From: Clostridium sp. UBA6758
Lineage (GTDB): Bacteria; Bacillota; Clostridia; Clostridiales; Clostridiaceae
Reading direction: 5' to 3'
Assembly: GCA_002453475.1 (NCBI GenBank)
Contig: DKGY01000094.1
Span: 30,378-53,305, forward strand
DNA length: 22,928 nt
The position numbers and the translations under genes are program-made. The notes beneath the pieces are model-generated. The model had not been told where the DNA came from and searched no databases. It was given only the letters and a program-made list of their open reading frames with translations. This document shows positions 20,386 to 22,928 of the stretch, one piece after another. Numbering within the stretch: the stretch's first letter is position 1; the number at the start of each line of letters is the position of its first letter.

Positions 20386-22928
20386 ATGGCGTTAACTCCA
20401 ATGATGCAACAATATTTTCAAGTTAAAGATAAATATAAAGAATGTATCTTATTCTTCAGACTAGGTGATTTCTATGAAATGTTCTTTGATGATGCTAAAA
20501 TTGCATCAAAGGAGTTAGAATTAACACTAACTGGAAGAGATTGCGGTCTTGAAGAAAGAGCTCCTATGTGTGGAATTCCCTTTCACGCAGCTAAGAATTA
20601 TATTGGAGCTTTAATATCAAAAGGATTTAAAGTGGCAATATGTGAACAGGTAGAAGATCCTGCAGTGGCTAAAGGAATCGTAAAGCGTGATGTAGTTAAA
20701 ATTTATACCCCAGGAACTTATACAGAAGCTTCTTATTTAGATGAGAGTAAAAATAGTTATACAGCCAGTTTATATGTGAAGGAAAATGAAATTGCGCTGG
20801 CCTTTTGTGATGTGTCTACAGGGGACTTCTATACTACTGAATTTAAATATAATATTAATGTGATTATAGATGAATTATGCAAATTTAATCCTCGAGAGAT
20901 AATTATTACAGAAAGTTTTGACGAAGAGATTATAGATGAAATTACAAGTAGAACATCCTTTTATATATCTCACTTCCAAGATGATAATTTTAATTTAGAA
21001 GATGAAGAACTAAAAGAACAGTTTCCAAACTTAGAAATAGATAAATTATCAGATATATTAATTAGAACTTGTAATGGATTAATTAGATATATAAAAGAAA
21101 CTCAAAAGGTTTCTTTAATTCATATAAACAATATAGAAGTATATGATATTTGCACATATATGACCATAGATGTGAATTCAAGGAGAAACCTTGAGCTTGT
21201 GGAGAGTCTAAGAGATAAGGGAAAAACAGGAACTCTTTTATGGGTTATGGATAAAACTAATACATCTATGGGTGGAAGAAGAATTAGAAAGTGGTTAGAA
21301 GAGCCTTTAATTATTAAGGAAGATATTTTAAATAGACAAGATGCTATTGAAGAGTTTACTAAGGATATAATATTAATGGAAGATTTAAAGGAAGCTTTAA
21401 ATAGTATTTATGACATTGAAAGATTAGTTGGTAAAATAAGTTCTACTGCAATAAATGCCAAGGAGCTTATATCATTAAAGCATTCCATTGCTAAAGTTCC
21501 AAGAATTAAAGAAATTATATCTAATCTTACAAGTCCGTTAATGAAGGAGATTTATTCTAACTTAGATGAACTAAGAGATATTTGGACTTTCCTTGAAAGC
21601 TCTATTATGGATGAACCTTCTTTGTCTGTTAAGGAAGGTAATATTATTAAAACGGGATATAATTCCTTAGTAGATGAATTAAGAGAAAGTAAAACTAGTG
21701 GAAAGCTTTGGCTCACCAATTTAGAAAATGAAGAGAGAATAGCTACAGGCATAAAATCCCTTAAGATTTCTTATAATAAGGTTTTTGGATACTATATTGA
21801 AGTTACAAAATCTAACCTTTCCTCAGTACCAGAAGGAAGATATATTAGAAAACAAACATTATCTAATGCTGAAAGATATATAACTCCTGAGCTTAAGGAG
21901 ATGGAAAATAAAATTCTAGGAGCGGAAGAAAAATTAATAGCTCTTGAATATTCTATATTTACAGAAATTAGAGAGAAATTAGAAGAAAATATAGATAGAA
22001 TGAAAAATACGGCTAAGCTCATATCAGAAATTGACTGTATTTGGGCTTTAGCTATGGTTGCTAGAGAAAACAATTATGTTAAACCTGTAATTAACACGGA
22101 TGGTATCATAGAAATTGAAGAGGGTAGACACCCAGTTGTAGAAGTCATTACAAAGGCAAATAGTTTTATATCTAACGATACTACCTTAGATCTTCAAGAT
22201 AATAGACTTATGTTAATTACTGGTCCTAATATGGCTGGTAAGTCTACATATATGAGACAGGTGGCATTAATTACACTATTAGCTCAAATGGGAAGTTTTG
22301 TTCCTGCTAAAGAAGCAAATATTTCTATTTGTGATAAAATATTTACTAGAATAGGAGCTTCTGACGATTTAGCTGGTGGTAAGAGTACCTTCATGGTAGA
22401 AATGTGGGAAGTATCAAATATTCTTAATAATGCTACCAATAAGAGTTTAGTACTTCTTGATGAAGTTGGTAGAGGTACTAGTACCTACGATGGACTTAGC
22501 ATTGCTTGGGCAGTTATAGAGTATATATGTAAAAATTCAAATATTAAATGTAAAACTCTATTTGCTACTCATTATCATGAGTTGACTAAGCTAGAAGGTG
22601 AAATTCCGGGAGTAAAAAACTACTCTATTTCAGCAAAAAAAGTAGATAATAATATTATATTCTTACGTAAAATTATAAAGGGTGGAGCAGATGAATCTTA
22701 TGGTATAGAGGTTGCTAAGTTAGCAGGGTTACCTTCAGCAGTAATTTCTAGAGCAAGAGAAATTTTAGAGACTTTAGAAGATGGCTCTTCAAAAGATATA
22801 ATCAAAGAAGAAGCTAAAACTGTAATCTCATCTACAGATAAAGTAGAAAAAGAAATTTGTTTAACTCAGCAAATAGCCTTTGAAGATGTTGCTATGCAAA
22901 ACTTAATTGAAGAAATTAAGTCTATAGC
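20386..22928 (+). CDS. mutS: DNA mismatch repair protein MutS, 3' end beyond the window
   Basis: ATG 20386 follows GAAGGAG at 20371-20377. 847 codons are visible and the frame is still open at the window edge, so only the C-terminal tail is missing (clostridial MutS is about 870-930 residues). MutS finds mismatches and recruits MutL. The mismatch-reading Phe-X-Glu motif is Phe29-Tyr-Glu31 (GDFYEMF); the connector, core and clamp domains follow; the ATPase has Walker [10 protein letters not shown] (613-621), Walker [12 protein letters not shown] with Asp692-Glu693, and FATHYHEL. No damage is visible, so the prophage has not broken the gene, although it lies about 1.5 kb downstream of the prophage end. 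Confidence 0.97.
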   Translation, partial: MALTPMMQQYFQVKDKYKECILFFRLGDFYEMFFDDAKIASKELELTLTGRDCGLEERAPMCGIPFHAAKNYIGALISKGFKVAICEQVEDPAVAKGIVKRDVVKIYTPGTYTEASYLDESKNSYTASLYVKENEIALAFCDVSTGDFYTTEFKYNINVIIDELCKFNPREIIITESFDEEIIDEITSRTSFYISHFQDDNFNLEDEELKEQFPNLEIDKLSDILIRTCNGLIRYIKETQKVSLIHINNIEVYDICTYMTIDVNSRRNLELVESLRDKGKTGTLLWVMDKTNTSMGGRRIRKWLEEPLIIKEDILNRQDAIEEFTKDIILMEDLKEALNSIYDIERLVGKISSTAINAKELISLKHSIAKVPRIKEIISNLTSPLMKEIYSNLDELRDIWTFLESSIMDEPSLSVKEGNIIKTGYNSLVDELRESKTSGKLWLTNLENEERIATGIKSLKISYNKVFGYYIEVTKSNLSSVPEGRYIRKQTLSNAERYITPELKEMENKILGAEEKLIALEYSIFTEIREKLEENIDRMKNTAKLISEIDCIWALAMVARENNYVKPVINTDGIIEIEEGRHPVVEVITKANSFISNDTTLDLQDNRLMLITGPNMAGKSTYMRQVALITLLAQMGSFVPAKEANISICDKIFTRIGASDDLAGGKSTFMVEMWEVSNILNNATNKSLVLLDEVGRGTSTYDGLSIAWAVIEYICKNSNIKCKTLFATHYHELTKLEGEIPGVKNYSISAKKVDNNIIFLRKIIKGGADESYGIEVAKLAGLPSAVISRAREILETLEDGSSKDIIKEEAKTVISSTDKVEKEICLTQQIAFEDVAMQNLIEEIKSI

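Overview
The window is AT-rich, low-GC Gram-positive DNA with strong AGGAGG-type ribosome binding sites. Chromosomal miaB and mutS at the right end and the protein styles throughout point to Clostridium in the strict sense. Bases 1 to about 18,600-18,900 are the right-hand part of a siphovirus-type prophage. Its integrase, packaging and replication genes are not in view. The host chromosome (miaB, then mutS, cut by the window edge) follows.

Layout. (1) 18-3121: end of the head module (small protein, connector, closure-like protein, two minor capsid/tail-completion proteins), tail tube protein and two tail assembly chaperones. (2) 3116-3708: a lipoprotein gene with its own candidate promoter and a terminator, set between the chaperones and the tape measure gene. 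(3) 3740-10562: tape measure, distal tail protein, baseplate protein, a Gp37-like tail protein with a collagen-like tail, a fibre protein and two small tail-end genes; the last (XkdX-like) looks shortened by tandem stops. (4) 10633-12042: a membrane acyltransferase with its own extended -10 promoter and a terminator. (5) 12068-13396: holin and an Amidase_3 endolysin with a well-formed internal ribosome binding site and GTG that should give a free cell-wall-binding domain, as known for CD27L/CTP1L. (6) 13427-14651: a secreted Amidase_6-type protein on the opposite strand. (7) 15010-17448: a compact operon of two small DNA-binding-like proteins, a tiny membrane protein, an FtsK-like ATPase and a Replic_Relax-family protein, the last four overlapping. 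(8) 17484-18912: a small YdjM-like membrane protein, two leftward XRE regulators (one with a four-cysteine tail), repeats and palindromes that look like operators, and a 25-codon ORF ending in a hairpin. (9) 18908-22928: miaB and mutS.

How it fits together: a normal late operon (head, tail, lysis) is interrupted by three independently controlled genes whose products all act at the cell envelope (lipoprotein, polysaccharide acyltransferase, secreted amidase). This is the pattern expected of lysogenic-conversion or superinfection-exclusion cargo. The FtsK/Replic_Relax operon and the paired regulators form a second accessory block of unknown function and are the best candidates for an undescribed system. 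All functional assignments come from reading the translated sequence; no database search was possible.
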